Shown in pieces: positions 6,879 to 7,647 of a stretch of DNA of 7,647 nt. The notes beneath the pieces were generated by a model. That model was given only the letters and a program-made list of their open reading frames with translations, was not told the origin of the DNA and ran no database searches. The position numbers and the translations under genes are program-made. Source of the stretch: Lentisphaeria bacterium (lineage in GTDB: Bacteria > Verrucomicrobiota > Lentisphaeria > Victivallales > UBA1829); assembly GCA_019408975.1 (NCBI GenBank), contig DXVA01000213.1:1-7647 (forward strand), written 5' to 3'. Position 1 is the first letter of the stretch, and each line of letters starts with the position of its first letter.

Positions 6879-6893
6879 CACCGTGCGAAGCCA

Positions 6894-6931
6894 TGCAATG
6901 CCCCCGTTCTCATGGGCGGCATTGCAATTTT
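6894..6931 (+). terminator. Intrinsic terminator after the permease gene
   Basis: TGCAATGCC plus CCC (6894-6905) pairs with GGG, a bulged C, and GGCATTGCA (6914-6926) around an 8-base loop, giving about 12 bp of stem. The U-tract is short (TTTT at 6928-6931). Its position 16 bases after the permease stop supports a role as the operon's terminator. Confidence 0.7.
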
Positions 6932-7023
6932 AGAAACCTTTGCCGGTCTGGCAGATTCTGAAAAAAATACATAACAACAGGAAAAAACAACAATGCCGGC
7001 ATCAGGATAAATGCGGAGTAAAT

Positions 7024-7083
7024 AAAAAAACGATACTTGCAAAAACACAGTCTTCCAGATGCATTTCAGCCTCTCATGCAAGA
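7024..7083 (-). terminator. Possible minus-strand terminator for the TraB/GumN gene
   Basis: On the minus strand, CTTGCA (from 7082) pairs with TGCAAG (ending at 7036) around a 35-base insert that can itself form a small TGCAT/ATGCA hairpin. After this comes a run of seven T residues (plus-strand A-run 7024-7030). The large loop makes this weaker than a normal intrinsic terminator, and it lies about 100 bases past the stop codon of the gene. Confidence 0.35.
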
Positions 7084-7182
7084 TTTGCCGGACTCATCGC
7101 AGGACATTGAAACAAACGGCATACGGCAACAGGCAAAAAATGCCTGAAAGCCATCTCTGCCGGCACAAGACTCATAATTACA

Positions 7183-7647
7183 TCATGGAACGGCAAGAGT
7201 CTGTTTTTCGGGGCGGGATGCCGTGATGCTGCCTTTTCTGCCGGTCTTTTCGAGCTGAACAATCCGGCAGCCGTCCCCCGCAAGAAGATCACGGATATTG
7301 TCCTTTCCGGCAAAATGCCCCGCGCCGACAAGTACAAAATACACTTTTTTCTCTTTCAGAAGCACAAGAAGTTTCTTCGCAATATCAATATTGCGGTCAA
7401 CAAAAAGCTTCTGATAGATTTGAGGGGTCTCTGCGGCGATCTCGCCGCACATTTCCGCCAGTTTTGCAATATCGCCGGAACTCAGGGAGGCAAGCGTGGC
7501 TCCGAGTTCCCGCTTCGCTTTCTCCGGCTCGCGCACGGATTTCATGATCGAAGCGATCATGACTTCATCAGGTATCGACGCCATCGCGCTCATCTGGGAA
7601 TCAATCGACTCCAGGCTGTGTCCCTGCCGCGTTCCTTTGTGTGCGGT
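7183..7647 (-). CDS. TraB/GumN (PrgY/TIKI-like) family protein, C-terminal part
   Basis: The reading frame stays open to the right edge, giving 154 C-terminal residues; the 5' end is outside the window. Reading in from the edge, 'GHSLESIDSQMSAMASIPDE' matches the family's 'LES-x-x-x-Q-x-x-x-x-x-x-x-P' segment. A helical middle follows, then the diagnostic end: 'DRNIDIAKKLLVLLKEKK' (the family's R-N-x-x-M/I helix) and 'YFVLVGAGHFAGKDNIRDLL' with the GxxH motif (GAGH). Family members are proposed metal-dependent hydrolases related to TIKI Wnt proteases, with two GxxH motifs; the N-terminal one would lie outside this window. Bacterial members are usually secreted or membrane-anchored and of unknown substrate. 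An internal ATG at 7593 begins a shorter 136-residue frame, but conserved family residues lie upstream of it, so it is not the start. The gene converges on the permease gene. Confidence 0.85.
   Translation of the reverse strand, partial: TAHKGTRQGHSLESIDSQMSAMASIPDEVMIASIMKSVREPEKAKRELGATLASLSSGDIAKLAEMCGEIAAETPQIYQKLFVDRNIDIAKKLLVLLKEKKVYFVLVGAGHFAGKDNIRDLLAGDGCRIVQLEKTGRKGSITASRPEKQTLAVP

Larger units (their letters stand above)
6879..7182. other. Convergent intergenic region between the permease and TraB/GumN genes
   Basis: These 304 bases separate two converging genes. They hold the permease terminator (6894-6931), several A-runs, a perfect 10-bp palindrome ATGCCGGCAT (6993-7002), a small hairpin CAGGCA-A5-TGCCTG (7130-7146), and a possible minus-strand terminator (7024-7083). 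I see no convincing coding sequence: open frames here lack a plausible ribosome site, are compositionally odd, and overlap genes or the terminator. Confidence 0.7.

Noticed and set aside
5493..6881. Long minus-strand open frame (462 codons) opposite the permease
   Set aside because: The composition is typical of an antisense shadow of a hydrophobic protein (many Asp, Glu, His, Arg), and the plus-strand permease motifs are unambiguous.
6794..7081. Minus-strand open frame of 95 codons in the convergent intergenic region
   Set aside because: It runs across the permease terminator and into the 3' end of the permease gene, has no convincing ribosome site, and its protein is not recognisable.
7130..7146. 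Hairpin CAGGCA-A5-TGCCTG as a terminator
   Set aside because: The T-run on the minus strand lies in the loop rather than after the stem, and the stem is only 6 bp, so it does not fit a terminator on either strand.
7074..7337. Minus-strand open frame of 87 codons overlapping the TraB/GumN gene
   Set aside because: It is in another frame of the same strand as a gene with clear family motifs, and its translation shows none.

Overview
The window is a bacterial chromosomal segment of moderate GC content with dense, mostly plus-strand genes. Each gene has a clear Shine-Dalgarno sequence, and some have intrinsic terminators. Nothing looks plasmid-, phage- or IS-like: I see no transposase, integrase, CRISPR array, tRNA or rRNA. 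A lipobox lipoprotein, a MurA whose catalytic cysteine is replaced by aspartate, and a PIG-L deacetylase would all fit a diderm bacterium, possibly of the PVC group (for example Lentisphaerota). That placement is a low-confidence inference from protein style, not from a marker gene.

Layout. (1) Bases 1-680 hold the 3' part of a PIG-L/LmbE-family N-deacetylase gene, closed by a very strong intrinsic terminator (702-740). (2) A promoter near 890-917 precedes an apparent operon: a small two-pass membrane protein with SHOCT-like C-terminal helical hairpins (946-1635), murA (1650-2939), and a coiled-coil lipoprotein of no recognised family (2981-3970). (3) A second promoter (4056-4083) precedes a gene for a PTS EIIA-2 domain fused to a CBS pair (4125-5051). 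It is followed after 66 bases by an ArsB/NhaD/SLC13-type permease with an added C-terminal soluble domain (5118-6878), closed by a hairpin terminator (6894-6931). (4) A convergent intergenic region of about 300 bases separates this from a minus-strand TraB/GumN-family gene that runs off the right edge (7183-7647).

How the genes fit together. The middle operon concerns the envelope: MurA commits UDP-GlcNAc to peptidoglycan, and it is flanked by a membrane protein and a lipoprotein of unknown role. The EIIA-CBS plus permease pair is the most system-like item. A phosphorylatable EIIA domain and a nucleotide-sensing CBS pair sit directly upstream of an ion or anion permease, which suggests phospho-relay and energy-state control of that transporter. 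The substrate cannot be read from the sequence. The deacetylase and TraB/GumN genes are cut by the window edges.
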